A stretch of DNA of 64,000 nucleotides, from contig NZ_PDKT01000004.1 of assembly GCF_002933315.1 (NCBI RefSeq), positions 1-64,000 of the forward strand. The letters run 5' to 3'. The stretch comes from Candidatus Pantoea edessiphila (lineage in GTDB: Bacteria > Pseudomonadota > Gammaproteobacteria > Enterobacterales > Enterobacteriaceae). Numbering within the stretch: position 1 is the first letter of the stretch; every line of letters starts with the position of its first letter. A program made the position numbers and the translations under genes. The notes beneath the pieces are model-generated. The model did no database searches. It was not told where the DNA came from and saw only the letters and a program-made list of their open reading frames with translations. Of the stretch, positions 45,101 to 54,960 are shown piece by piece.

Positions 45101-45650
45101 TGATACGCGCTACATCTAATGACATTAAAAAACAACGACGATGCCAAAAATCCAATGTAATTTTTTTAAATAAAGTATATTCATCAGATAATATTTTGTT
45201 TTGAAATAATATATTTAATTCATAATTAAAAAACTTTAGTACCTTTCTACAAAAACCGTGTATTGTATATATAGCCGCATTGCATATATTATTTTCTGCA
45301 AATAATAATATTTCAATAGCTTGATTAATGTCATCAATTTGTTCAATTAATAATTGATGCATAGGATTATCGCTTCTTCCTCGTATACAACTTAAACGTA
45401 ACTGACGTATATCATTAAGTATACGATTGCGTAGCTCAATTGTAGCAATTTCAGTAAAAGTTACTACTAAAATTTCTTCAATAGATAAAATTTTGTAATA
45501 TGCATTTTCATTTTTTAATCCTAATATTAATCTTAAATATAATAAACTAATTGTAAAAGTTTTACCTGTACCTGCTGAAGCTTCAATTAATTTGCTACCT
45601 TGAAGTGGAATTGTTATAGGATTCAATGGATTGATATTTATTTTATTCAT
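42186..45650 (-). CDS. recB: RecB, helicase conserved but nuclease site degraded
   Basis: 3'-5' helicase and nuclease subunit of RecBCD. It has 1154 residues (E. coli 1180). Superfamily 1 helicase motifs are intact: ASAGTGKT (24-31), LLIDEFQDIDPQQY, GDPKQAIYSFRGAD, QTNWRSS, IHKSKGLEYPLVW and RLFYVAVTRA. The C-terminal nuclease domain is still full length. By alignment with E. coli as I recall it, His956 is Ile940, Glu1020 is Asp1004, Asp1080 is Tyr1064 (codon 42459-42461) and Tyr1114 is Cys1093. Asp1067 (Asp1051) and Lys1082 (Lys1066) remain. The protein should unwind DNA but probably cannot cut it. It pairs with recC upstream; ptrA, between them in E. coli, is gone. Confidence 0.95.
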   Translation of the reverse strand: MNKININPLNPITIPLQGSKLIEASAGTGKTFTISLLYLRLILGLKNENAYYKILSIEEILVVTFTEIATIELRNRILNDIRQLRLSCIRGRSDNPMHQLLIEQIDDINQAIEILLFAENNICNAAIYTIHGFCRKVLKFFNYELNILFQNKILSDEYTLFKKITLDFWHRRCFLMSLDVARIISNEWNSAEDFISTLYPLFQKKMQFIDFSSCFNENLELKHVKNISDIISIKNMWIMFHKDIFQIINSMKINKRIYSNKNLTNWINKITTWSKSETLDYQIPKELTRFRYSVIEIHQTGVINTFKLFEEIEKFLVKHLSLRDTFIKQAIIEITDSINKEKYLQGLLSFDDLLYYLDKALKQPNGDYLAENIRNNFPVLLIDEFQDIDPQQYRIFHKIYINQPNQAIIIIGDPKQAIYSFRGADISTYLNMRYEINDIYTLQTNWRSSSEMIESVNCLFSQTNLPFIYPEIPFIPIKSAINNKQLKFIFNKKNYPSLRFWVHPRDRISLIDYKYDMAKQCAIEINNWLIASKQQQAFLRRYDEFHILQASDITILVRNRSEANLIRNALNAFYISSVYLSDTDSVYNTVEARELLYLLKAIHYPTKLKLLRTALATSIFSINSKDIDTITSDNSKKINLIDKFSKWKEIWQKYGILTMLRTILSKDSIAVNILASKNGKRRLTNLMHIGELLQVEYTSLIGPNDLLNFFSKQILKQDNQIIDQQIRLEDLNVIRIITIHKSKGLEYPLVWIPFATGFGEYSNMPYYKDNILSCNSNVNNLIKINKERFSEELRLFYVAVTRAVYHCSIGIATFIKNSNKKENSNNLYKSVLGYLLQCNKNINLQTLKNCINKLNGIDINYIDINEKQNKNNKSQKQVKINTALNILKINRILYDSWLITNYLNIENKNDMNIFDISSKKDLSLTNNEFPYTLKFNKFIIDLLKSIDFNKLNQKEWLKYQLNINGYSLNLLKPIYKWLKIILYKKLDSKGLNLIAIKNINYVEDMKFFIPIRNTSVISDLSVLLDSKNILFIQENQFSCNEVKGIIRGYIDLVFMWKNKYYLLYYKIDRLKNYYCRNICSLKNKSFHLQYQLCTLAFHRYLKLRVKNYSYERYFGGVFYLFLRNINENSNNGIMNVLPNRHLIEKLDQFIGKKP

Positions 45651-45748
45651 TGAATATTGCTTATTCCTTTAATTAATGTTTTTATAGTAAATAATATGTA
45701 CTATAAATAGAGATAATCTTAAAAAAATAATATAAATTAAATATTTAA

Positions 45749-48700
45749 TTAATATTTCATTTTTTTATTAGCTATAAGAACTGGCAAATACCAGCGTTTT
45801 GCAGCTTTAATAATTTGATTGATTTTTGTATCATCCAAAATATTATATAAACGTTGTAAATAAGGATCTGTATTTTCTCCTCTTGATATTTTATATTGTC
45901 CATTCCAAGCTGCTACTAAACGATTGTTTGCTTTCATAATAGTATGATGATCAGTAATTAATTTTTTATCTCTTTGGTCATAACAACACATTAACCAAGC
46001 ATTTCCGCTTTTTTTTAACAATGGTATAGGTTGGCTCATTCCATGAATATAACCATTGATATAATTATTTAAAAGATTAATAGCTTTATTTTGAGATAAA
46101 TTATCGAAACACCAATAACTTTTAGATAAACCAAACATCTTACTAGTACCAGAACCACCTACTGCACAATATATTAGATGTTCTATCCAAAATAACAATC
46201 CTTCTCTAATAGTAAGAACATTTGGATGCCAACGTAATAAACCATTTTCTTGTATTGTTGTTAACCAACCTGTTAATGTTGATTTATGAAATTTTAATTG
46301 AATTTTACAATGTTTATTATTTCTAATATTGTTAACTACATTTATTGCTATTTCTTGCATTTTCTGTTTTTGAGATAACCAAAATAATTCTGAAAAAACA
46401 CCTGGAGGTAAATTACCTATTTTTTTATGAAACATATACATATCATTAATAAACCCAACATCATTTTCTATTAATGCGTTAAGTAATTTAGATTTAATTC
46501 GCAATAATTGTAAATTATCGCAATGGTAATATTTATTTTTTATTGAAAGTTGTTGTATAGGAAAATATATATTTAACCTATTATTAAACCAAGCACGTAC
46601 TGGATGACTCCAAAAATGTAATAATTCTTTTATATTTATAAAAGGTATTTTATGAACATTTAATATACTAATAAAACTAGGTTGTACCTTGCCTGTTTTT
46701 TGTACTACTGATAGCCATTCTATAGCAAAACTTTGTTTATTATAATTTAATTGGCAATTTTCTTGAGAAAATGGTGCTATACTATGGTATTGTAATAAAT
46801 GATTTTTGATATTTTTATGACTTTCATTGATTTCAGTATCTTCATCTCCTTTTAGATAGAAATTTTGTCCAATATATTCTATTAATTCTGTAATTAAATT
46901 AGATGGATGACATTCTGTATTGTCATGTATAGATTTACCAATGTAACTTATATATATTTTATTTTGAGCAGCAATTATGGTATCAAGAAACAAATAACGG
47001 TCTTCGTCAAGGAGATTATAATCTCCTTGACGTGGTTGTTTATACATTAAATTTAGTTCATGAAGATTTGATTTTCTTGGATATAAATCATTATTCATGC
47101 CTAATAAACATATCACTTTAAAAGGAAAGGAACGCATAGCCATTAAATTACAAAAATTAATTTTTCCAGCGAGAAAAAATTGGCTAATACGATGTTGAGC
47201 AAGGCGATCATAAAAAATATTTTTTATTAATTTTATTGATAACTTACGAAAAAATATATTTATACCGGACTTTATCATTTTACTCCAATAATCTTCTAAT
47301 AGAAATAAAATTATTTTAGATTCATTGTTTATATTAAAAAAATCTTTAATTATATTTCCGCATATGGGTAACCAATCTTTCAGTAAATAAGATTTTTGTA
47401 AAATTATATTCCATTTATTTAATTTCATTATAATTTTACTTAAATTTAATAACAAATTATCTAGTATATTTTCTATTTCTTTTTTTTGTAACATATCTGG
47501 AAAAAAATTATTTTTATTTTTATATATATAGACCAATAAATTAGCTTTTAACTCACAGATTATAACTTCATTTTCTTTGTTTTTTAACAATATTTTTAAT
47601 TCATTTAATTTTTCGTAACAATATGTATTATCAATCAAATTTTGTAATAAAATCAATTGATTACAGTCAATCAAAAAATGATTTGCTAAACACTTTAAAT
47701 CTAATAACGCCAGTATATCTTCAATAGTAGAACAATTATCATCAATCGCTAAAAGTTTAAAAAAAACAATAATAATCGAATGTTCTTTACTCAAAGAATT
47801 ATCTGAAATTGTAAAAGGTAAATCTAAATTATCTGATATATGAGAAAATGTTGATTTAATAAATGGTATGTAAGTATCAATATTAGTGGTCATCACTAAA
47901 ATATCGCTTGGTTTAAGCTCTAAATCAGCATTCATTAATCTTATCAAATAATCTTTTAATGCTTCAACTTCTCGCTGAATACTATAACAAATATTAATTG
48001 AAATAGATTTATCATGAATATCAATACAGCGTTTTTTGATATTGCATTTAGGTTTTTTATAAATTAACTCAATAGGAACACTATTTTTTAAATGAAGAAT
48101 ATCATTTTGAATATTATGTAGTAAACTATCTTCATTAATATCAATAAAAGCTTCTATTTGGTTATTAGGTTCTAATTGATTTAAAATTAATAAATTATCG
48201 GAACCTAGTTTACCCCATGATACTAAAAGTGAATTACTAAGATGACTATCATATTCTTCTTTAAAATATTCTGATGTGTATTTATTAGATTGATCTTGAA
48301 TATCTCCCCAATAACTACGGCAAGGGTTAAAAAAAAATAAGTGAATATCAATATAATTACTAATCGTATTTAAAACTTGTAAATGATATGGAGGAAAGGA
48401 AGATATACCAAAAATAAATAGACGTGACGGTAGAAATGCTAGTACTCTTTTATCTTGATGTATTTTTTGAATAAAAACAGAGTAAAAGTTATCTAAGTTA
48501 GATTTAGATGATTCTGAGTAATTTCCATAATTAAATATTAAATCTCTCCAAATTGCAGCTTGCCACAATTGTTTATCTCCAATATTCTTAATTAATTTGC
48601 CAGATTCCCAAATATCAAGCCAATCTGGCCTGTAAATCAAATATTTTTCAAAAATATTTGCAATATTTAAGCTAAATTCAAATAAATTCTTTTCATGTTG

Positions 48701-49054
48701 GCAATTATCAAGATAATTTGAAATAAAATTAAATTTATTATCTTTTAAAATTATTGGCATACGAGAAATAATCATCCAACAAACAATATTTTTATCAAAA
48801 AATTTATTAATAGAAATATTTGGTTTTATTTTATAAATTATATCCCATATAAAATCAGCAAATATGTAAAATTTAATATTTGCAGCAATATCTAAATCTG
48901 AGGCTATTCCTATTTTTAACCACCTTGCCATATCTAAATTATTTACAATTATTAAATCTGTTTCAAGAGGATTATCGTTAGCATTATAATTTATTACTGA
49001 GTTTAATAAAGTTTTAAGAACATCAAGTTGATTAGAATGATATATATAAAACAT
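45749..49054 (-). CDS. recC: RecC, Chi-recognition subunit
   Basis: Non-catalytic subunit that splits the strands and, in E. coli, recognises Chi. It has 1101 residues (E. coli 1122), with clear similarity from YHSNQLDVL to the C-terminus, including KVICLLGMNNDLYPR and DEDRYLFLDT. Chi-contacting positions have changed by alignment with E. coli: Gln38 to Asn, Thr40 to Leu, Gln44 to Arg, Leu64 to Ile, Asp133 to Asn and Asp136 to Glu. Trp70 and Arg142 are kept. A 28-bp perfect palindrome lies at 47005-47032 inside the gene. 98 bases separate it from recB. Confidence 0.95.
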   Translation of the reverse strand: MFYIYHSNQLDVLKTLLNSVINYNANDNPLETDLIIVNNLDMARWLKIGIASDLDIAANIKFYIFADFIWDIIYKIKPNISINKFFDKNIVCWMIISRMPIILKDNKFNFISNYLDNCQHEKNLFEFSLNIANIFEKYLIYRPDWLDIWESGKLIKNIGDKQLWQAAIWRDLIFNYGNYSESSKSNLDNFYSVFIQKIHQDKRVLAFLPSRLFIFGISSFPPYHLQVLNTISNYIDIHLFFFNPCRSYWGDIQDQSNKYTSEYFKEEYDSHLSNSLLVSWGKLGSDNLLILNQLEPNNQIEAFIDINEDSLLHNIQNDILHLKNSVPIELIYKKPKCNIKKRCIDIHDKSISINICYSIQREVEALKDYLIRLMNADLELKPSDILVMTTNIDTYIPFIKSTFSHISDNLDLPFTISDNSLSKEHSIIIVFFKLLAIDDNCSTIEDILALLDLKCLANHFLIDCNQLILLQNLIDNTYCYEKLNELKILLKNKENEVIICELKANLLVYIYKNKNNFFPDMLQKKEIENILDNLLLNLSKIIMKLNKWNIILQKSYLLKDWLPICGNIIKDFFNINNESKIILFLLEDYWSKMIKSGINIFFRKLSIKLIKNIFYDRLAQHRISQFFLAGKINFCNLMAMRSFPFKVICLLGMNNDLYPRKSNLHELNLMYKQPRQGDYNLLDEDRYLFLDTIIAAQNKIYISYIGKSIHDNTECHPSNLITELIEYIGQNFYLKGDEDTEINESHKNIKNHLLQYHSIAPFSQENCQLNYNKQSFAIEWLSVVQKTGKVQPSFISILNVHKIPFINIKELLHFWSHPVRAWFNNRLNIYFPIQQLSIKNKYYHCDNLQLLRIKSKLLNALIENDVGFINDMYMFHKKIGNLPPGVFSELFWLSQKQKMQEIAINVVNNIRNNKHCKIQLKFHKSTLTGWLTTIQENGLLRWHPNVLTIREGLLFWIEHLIYCAVGGSGTSKMFGLSKSYWCFDNLSQNKAINLLNNYINGYIHGMSQPIPLLKKSGNAWLMCCYDQRDKKLITDHHTIMKANNRLVAAWNGQYKISRGENTDPYLQRLYNILDDTKINQIIKAAKRWYLPVLIANKKMKY
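47005..47032. repeat. 28-bp perfect palindrome inside recC
   Basis: CGTCAAGGAGATTA is followed directly by its reverse complement TAATCTCCTTGACG. It encodes RQGDYNLLD on the minus strand, at an alignable place in the protein without change of length. It contains eight G or C bases per 28, so simple AT bias does not explain it well. Confidence 0.85.
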
Positions 49055-49253
49055 GAAATTCCTGATTGTTATTTACTTTAGTACAACATTAAAATTTATT
49101 GCATTGTTACAATGTAAATATTAATTTTAATTTAAAAATATACATATTCGAATAATTATATTTCGAAGTAAAAAATAAAAATATTAGATATCTAAAATTT
49201 TTATTTTATATTAAGTTATGTATTTTTTTCAAATTTTACTGTACTAAAAAATA

Positions 49254-50045
49254 TTAAATAGCTATGGGAGCTTTAATTATTGGATAAGGATAATAACCTT
49301 TAATTTCAAAATCATTAATATTATAGTTAAATATTTTATTTGGTTTCCTTTTTATAATTAAATTAGGCATTACACGTGGTATACGAGTTAATTGTAAATT
49401 AGCTTGATTTAAGTGATTTTTATATAAATGAACATCACCACCACTCCAAATAAATTCCCCTACTTTTAGACAACATTGTTGTGCTATCATGTGAACTAAC
49501 AAAGCATAACTTGCAATATTAAAAGGTAAACCTAGAAAAACATCACAAGAACGTTGATATAATTGACAAGATAATTTATTATTTACCACATAAAATTGAA
49601 ATAAAACATGGCAAGGTGGTAATGCCATATCACTTAAATCACCCACATTCCAAGATGAAACAACAAGACGACGGGAATGTGGATTAAACTTTAATTGATT
49701 AATAACTTGTTTAATTTGATCAATCTTGCCTTTTTTTGTATTCCAGTTACGCCATTGTTTCCCATAAATTGGACCTAAATCTCCTTTCTGATCAGCCCAC
49801 TCATTCCAAATAGAGACATTGTTTTTATTTAAATATCCTATATTAGTATCTCCTTTAAGAAACCATAATAATTCATGTACTATTGAACTAAAATGACACC
49901 TTTTAGTAGTAATTAACGGAAAACCACTATTTAAATCAAAACGCATTTGATAACCAAAAATAGAAATAGTGCCAACACCAGTACGATCAGGTTTTAATGT
50001 TCCTTTATTTAAAATATATTTCATTAGTTTCAAATACTGTTGCAT
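49254..50045 (-). CDS. thyA: Thymidylate synthase
   Basis: Methylates dUMP to dTMP with methylenetetrahydrofolate. It has 263 residues (E. coli 264). The catalytic Cys lies in [13 protein letters not shown], the dUMP-binding [13 protein letters not shown] and [16 protein letters not shown] are intact, and the C-terminus ends PIAI. It follows lgt by 4 bases, preserving the E. coli lgt-thyA operon. Confidence 0.98.
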   Translation of the reverse strand: MQQYLKLMKYILNKGTLKPDRTGVGTISIFGYQMRFDLNSGFPLITTKRCHFSSIVHELLWFLKGDTNIGYLNKNNVSIWNEWADQKGDLGPIYGKQWRNWNTKKGKIDQIKQVINQLKFNPHSRRLVVSSWNVGDLSDMALPPCHVLFQFYVVNNKLSCQLYQRSCDVFLGLPFNIASYALLVHMIAQQCCLKVGEFIWSGGDVHLYKNHLNQANLQLTRIPRVMPNLIIKRKPNKIFNYNINDFEIKGYYPYPIIKAPIAI

Positions 50046-50049
50046 TTAT

Positions 50050-50913
50050 TTAATTCTTACGCTTTAACCCAGAATTAGACCAAATAATAATTATTATACC
50101 TATTACCACCATTGGTAAAGATAACATCTGTCCCATACTAATTTTATCATAAAATAGTCCTAGTTGAATATCTGGTTGACGAAAAAATTCTACTAAAATA
50201 CGAAATGCACCATAACATAATAAAAATAAACCAGATGTACTTCCTATAGGTCTATTTTTTTGAATAAATATATTTAGTATAAAAAATAAAACTACACCTT
50301 CAAGAATAAACTCATATAATTGAGAAAAATGACGTGGTAAGCCACCATAAGTTTTTAATAATGAATAATATTCCAAATGATCCATTGAAAATATTAAATC
50401 TTCTTGATATGCATTAGGAAATAATACTGTTATTGGAAAATTTGGATCCACTCTACCCCATAATTCACCATTAATCAAATTACCTAAACGACCTGCACCT
50501 AATCCAAATGGAATTAATGGAGCTATAAAATCTGATATTTTAAAAAAATTGAGTTTATTTTTATGAGCAAAGAAAGAGATTGTCAAAATAACACCTATTA
50601 ATCCTCCATGAAAAGACATTCCACCATCCCAAATTTTAATCAAATATATGGGTTGTCTTATAAGTAATGGCAAATTGTAGAATAACATGTAACCTATTCT
50701 ACCGCCTATTACTGCACCAAAGAAACAGTAATATATTAAATTTTCTATTTCTGTTATTTTCCAATTGTTATTATTATTTATACGACGCTTAGCTAACCAT
50801 AAAGCAAATATCAATCCTATTAGATACATCAAACCATACCAACGAAAAGAAATCGGACCAATAGAAAAAATAATAGGATCAATTTTAGGTAGAATTATAC
50901 ATTTTGTATTCAT
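50050..50913 (-). CDS. lgt: Prolipoprotein diacylglyceryl transferase
   Basis: Integral inner membrane enzyme attaching diacylglycerol to lipobox cysteines. It has 287 residues (E. coli 291) with about seven hydrophobic segments. The signature [18 protein letters not shown] (catalytic His) and [18 protein letters not shown] are conserved. Its likely clients include BamD in this window. Confidence 0.97.
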   Translation of the reverse strand: MNTKCIILPKIDPIIFSIGPISFRWYGLMYLIGLIFALWLAKRRINNNNNWKITEIENLIYYCFFGAVIGGRIGYMLFYNLPLLIRQPIYLIKIWDGGMSFHGGLIGVILTISFFAHKNKLNFFKISDFIAPLIPFGLGAGRLGNLINGELWGRVDPNFPITVLFPNAYQEDLIFSMDHLEYYSLLKTYGGLPRHFSQLYEFILEGVVLFFILNIFIQKNRPIGSTSGLFLLCYGAFRILVEFFRQPDIQLGLFYDKISMGQMLSLPMVVIGIIIIIWSNSGLKRKN

Positions 50914-51343
50914 TTTAGACTTAAATAAAATAGTAAATAAAATATGTTATATGATATAGTCTCTTTTTACTAATTTATATAATATTTTTAGATATTTTAT
51001 TAAACTAAAAATGCTTAATAATTTATATATTTAATATTAGTAATATAAATTCTATGATTTTTATACATTTGAAATGTACATTATTTTAGCAAAACATCTA
51101 TGTTATGCATGTTTCACTATTATAATATTATATAATTAATCATGTAAGATAATTCTTTCATAATTTTAAGATGTATTTTATTTATATATAGTTGATTTTA
51201 AAAAAATACTAAATAATTAATTTTTATTATTTTTTTATTTATAAGCTGATATAATGATATTAAATTAATAAAATGTTAATTTAATATCTAATCTAATAAT
51301 TAATTGATTCTATAATTTATTTATAACTATTTAAATTTACATC
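50914..51343. other. Intergenic, eroded (ptsP-rppH position)
   Basis: An AT-rich spacer of 430 bases between the divergent lgt and mutH. E. coli has ptsP and rppH here. No remnant is readable; poly-T and TA-rich stretches dominate just before mutH. Confidence 0.55.
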
Positions 51344-52015
51344 ATGAGATATTTACCAAATACACCAAAAAATATAATTACTTTATTAGCAAGAGCTCAT
51401 GCTTTAGCAGGGTTTACAATAGAAAATCTAGCATATAATGCTGGTTTGTTAGTTCCTGACAATTTAAAAAATAATAAAGGCTGGATAGGGAAATTAATAG
51501 AACTTTATTTAGGTGCAAATTCAAAAAATAAAGCACAACAAGATTTTATTAATCTTGGAATAGAATTAAAAACTATACCAATAGATTCATTTGGTCATCC
51601 TATACAAAATACTTTTATTTGCACAGCTTCGATTAATAATATTGCTGTCAATTGGGAAGATAGTAATATTTATAATAAATTATCAAATATATTGTGGATT
51701 CCCATAGAAGGAACAGTCAGTATTCCTTTAAAAATACGTAAAATTGGTAAGCCTTTGCTGTGGAGTCCTAACATAAAAGAAAAAATAATGTTACGTAAAG
51801 ATTGGGAAGAAATTATAGATATGATTGTTTTTGGTAAAATGAGATATGTTACTACATATCAAGGAACATTATTACAGATAAAAACTAAAAATAATAATAA
51901 AATGTTAATTAAAAATATTGATAGTAAAATCAGAAATATTTTAAGTACAACTAGATCTTTTTACTTAAAAAGATCTTTTACAAAAATAATAATGTCGAGT
52001 CATCATATTATATGA
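51344..52015 (+). CDS. mutH: DNA mismatch repair endonuclease MutH
   Basis: Nicks the unmethylated strand at hemimethylated GATC sites after activation by MutS and MutL. It has 223 residues (E. coli 229). The restriction-enzyme-like catalytic motif is DFINLGIELKTIPID (Asp, then Glu-x-Lys). GTVSIPLKIRKIGKPLLWSP-like residues around 125-145 are also conserved. Presence together with mutS implies Dam methylation in this genome (inference; dam is not in the window). Confidence 0.96.
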   Translation: MRYLPNTPKNIITLLARAHALAGFTIENLAYNAGLLVPDNLKNNKGWIGKLIELYLGANSKNKAQQDFINLGIELKTIPIDSFGHPIQNTFICTASINNIAVNWEDSNIYNKLSNILWIPIEGTVSIPLKIRKIGKPLLWSPNIKEKIMLRKDWEEIIDMIVFGKMRYVTTYQGTLLQIKTKNNNKMLIKNIDSKIRNILSTTRSFYLKRSFTKIIMSSHHII

Positions 52016-52048
52016 TAATTACTATTATTCTTAATAATGTATTTTTTT

Positions 52049-53305
52049 TTAAATTAACTCTAAAGATAACAAATCCTGAATAGTTTGAGCTTTGCGAATT
52101 TCCCTATATTGACCATTTTCAAATAGTACTTCTGGAATTAAAGGACGACTATTATAATTAGAAGACATGGATGCACCATATGCACCAGAATCATGAAATA
52201 CTAAATAATCTCCTACTTGTGCTGAAGGAATAACACGCGTTTGTAATATAGATCCTTCTGATTGCGTGAATATATCGCCAGATTCACATAACGGTCCAGC
52301 TATTACACTATTAGTTGTATTTTTCTCATCTATAAGACGATTATCCTGAGTCATTAGAGATATATGATGATAACAACCATACATTGACGGACGTATTAAA
52401 TCATTAAAACCAGCATTAACTAAAATAAAATGTTTATTGCCCATATTTTTTATTGCACGTATTTGAGCTACTAATACACCTGATTCAGCAACCAAAAAAC
52501 GACCAGGTTCAATTTCTAATTGAACTGAGTGACCTAAATAATTGGAAATATATTCCCTAGTTTTATTCCAAATATAAAAATAACGATCAGTATCAATTTT
52601 TTTTTCACCATAATGATAAGGAACGGGCAGTCCTCCACCTGCAGAAATACTTTCTAAGTCGTGGTTTAATTCCATCACTATACGAATCATTGAGTTACAC
52701 ACTAACTTTAAGTGATCATAATTTACTCCAGAACCTATATGTATATGAATACCTAATAGACGTAATTGATACTGCCTGATTAATGATAACGCTAAAAATA
52801 AATGTTCATACCAAATGCCATGTTTACTGTTTTCCCCTCCAGTGTTTGTTTTCTGATTAAAACCATGACCAAAACCAGGATTTACACGTAACCAAATTTC
52901 ATGTCTAGGAGATATAGAACCAAGTTGTTTTAACATATCAATGGATCCAACATTCACCTGTAATTTCAATTCAACAATACGTTTCAATGTAATTTCATCT
53001 AATATATCTGAAGTGAATATTATATCATCATTATGAATTTTATATCCAGCTACTAATGCTCGTTCTATTTCGCCTAAAGAAACCGAATCAACTTTAACAC
53101 CTTCTGAACGCATTAAACTTAAAATATGAATATTTGAATTAGCTTTTTGGGCAAAACGTATAATATCAAAATTACGTAACTGGGCAATACGAGATCTTAT
53201 AATTTGAGCATCGTAAGCCCAAAAAGGACTTTTGTAACGATGTGCTAATGGCAATAAATTATTATAATTAAGTGCAGTATCTAGATTATTTAAAGGATTT
53301 GGCAT
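52049..53305 (-). CDS. lysA: Diaminopimelate decarboxylase
   Basis: PLP-dependent last step of lysine synthesis. It starts at 53305 with a strong AGGAGA ribosome binding site; a longer reading from 53323 is rejected. It has 418 residues (E. coli 420). The PLP lysine lies in RFAQKANSN, with HIHIGSG, SAGGGLPVPY, EPGRFLVAESG, GPLCESGD and FHDSGAYGASM. An essential amino acid gene that fits a nutritional symbiont. Confidence 0.97.
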   Translation of the reverse strand: MPNPLNNLDTALNYNNLLPLAHRYKSPFWAYDAQIIRSRIAQLRNFDIIRFAQKANSNIHILSLMRSEGVKVDSVSLGEIERALVAGYKIHNDDIIFTSDILDEITLKRIVELKLQVNVGSIDMLKQLGSISPRHEIWLRVNPGFGHGFNQKTNTGGENSKHGIWYEHLFLALSLIRQYQLRLLGIHIHIGSGVNYDHLKLVCNSMIRIVMELNHDLESISAGGGLPVPYHYGEKKIDTDRYFYIWNKTREYISNYLGHSVQLEIEPGRFLVAESGVLVAQIRAIKNMGNKHFILVNAGFNDLIRPSMYGCYHHISLMTQDNRLIDEKNTTNSVIAGPLCESGDIFTQSEGSILQTRVIPSAQVGDYLVFHDSGAYGASMSSNYNSRPLIPEVLFENGQYREIRKAQTIQDLLSLELI

Positions 53306-53421
53306 AATTAATCTCCTGTACATTTAAAATGTTAAATATGAATAATACTTGCCTAAAAGACCAAATTAGTATCAGTGAAATATAATTTTTCTATAATATA
53401 TCATTATATAAATCTGATGGT

Positions 53422-54951
53422 TTATTGTTTTGGTCGAAGTGTAGGAAATAATATAACATCTCGAATGTTATGAGTATTAGTAAATAACATAGTAATACGG
53501 TCAATACCCAAGCCTAATCCAGCAGTAGGCGGTAGACCGTATTCTAAAGCTGTAATGTAATCTTGATCATAAAATATTGATGAACTATCGTTATTATTTT
53601 TATTTATAAATTGTTCCATAAATATTTTTGCTTGATCTTCTGGATCATTAAGTTCTGAAAAACCATTGCAAATCTCATAACTATTAATAAACAATTCAAA
53701 TCTATCAGCTATTTCAGAATTTATGTCATTTCGACGTGCAAGAGGAGAAACTTCTGATGGGTATTCAGTAATGAAAGTAGGTTGAATTAGATGTGGTACA
53801 ACATATTTTTCAAATATTTCATTTGTTATACTACCTATGCCCCAATTATTTTCAATTTTAATATCTAGTAATTTAGCAATTGTCTTTATTTCTTCATAAT
53901 TGTTTAAATTATTTATATTTATTTCAGAACAATATTTCTTTATTGCATTATGCATAGTCAATATTTCAAATGGTTTACCAAAATCAAATTGCACTTTACC
54001 GTAAGAAATAGTAGTGTCTCCAATAATATTAATAGCAATTAAACGAAATAAATTTTCTATTAATTTAATTAGATCTTTATAATCAGAATAAGCCATATAT
54101 AGTTCCATCATAGTGAATTCTGGATTATGACGTGCTGATATTCCTTCATTACGAAAGTTTCTATTTATCTCAAATACACGTTCAAATCCTCCTATGACTA
54201 ATCGTTTTAAATATAATTCTGGTGCAACACGCAAATACATATCGATATTTAATGTGTTATGATGAGTAACAAATGGACGAGCTATTGCACCTCCTGGAAT
54301 AGTCTGCATCATAGGAGTCTCTACTTCTATGAAATTAGATTCAAACATGAATTTACGAATAACATTTATTATTTGAGAACGTATCTTAAATATATTAAAA
54401 GATCTATTATTTACAATTAAATCTAAGTAACGTTGACGATAACGCGACTCTGTATTGTTAAGACCATGAAATTTATCTGGTAAAGGACGTAGTGATTTAG
54501 TTAACAAATAAATCTTAAAACAATTAATGGATAACTCTCCAGTTTTTGTTTTGAATAATTTACCGCTAGCACCAATAATATCGCCAATATCCCATCTTTT
54601 AAAATTATTGTTATAAATATCATAAGATATATTTTGACAATTTATATATAATTGAATACGACCACCAAAATCTTGTAGGGTAACAAAAGAAGCTTTACCT
54701 AATATACGACGTGTAATCATGCGACCAGCAACACTTATTTCAATATTTAACAGATCTAGCTCTTTACTCATGCTACTATCATATTTACGATGTAAGTCAT
54801 CGGAAATGAAATTACGTCTAAAATTATTAGGAAAAGCTATACCATTATTACGTAATATTTTTAATTTTTCTCTACGTAATTTTATTTCATCATGATGATT
54901 GCTATTCGATTTAAACTTACTTTTATAAACATATTTTTTTTTCTCATCCAT
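53422..54951 (-). CDS. lysS: Lysyl-tRNA synthetase
   Basis: Class IIb synthetase charging tRNA-Lys. It has 509 residues (E. coli 505). An N-terminal OB-fold anticodon domain precedes the catalytic core, with [40 protein letters not shown] (motif 2) and [13 protein letters not shown] (motif 3). It follows prfB by 9 bases, preserving the enterobacterial prfB-lysS operon. Confidence 0.97.
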   Translation of the reverse strand: MDEKKKYVYKSKFKSNSNHHDEIKLRREKLKILRNNGIAFPNNFRRNFISDDLHRKYDSSMSKELDLLNIEISVAGRMITRRILGKASFVTLQDFGGRIQLYINCQNISYDIYNNNFKRWDIGDIIGASGKLFKTKTGELSINCFKIYLLTKSLRPLPDKFHGLNNTESRYRQRYLDLIVNNRSFNIFKIRSQIINVIRKFMFESNFIEVETPMMQTIPGGAIARPFVTHHNTLNIDMYLRVAPELYLKRLVIGGFERVFEINRNFRNEGISARHNPEFTMMELYMAYSDYKDLIKLIENLFRLIAINIIGDTTISYGKVQFDFGKPFEILTMHNAIKKYCSEININNLNNYEEIKTIAKLLDIKIENNWGIGSITNEIFEKYVVPHLIQPTFITEYPSEVSPLARRNDINSEIADRFELFINSYEICNGFSELNDPEDQAKIFMEQFINKNNNDSSSIFYDQDYITALEYGLPPTAGLGLGIDRITMLFTNTHNIRDVILFPTLRPKQ

Positions 54952-54960
54952 ATTTGCTTC

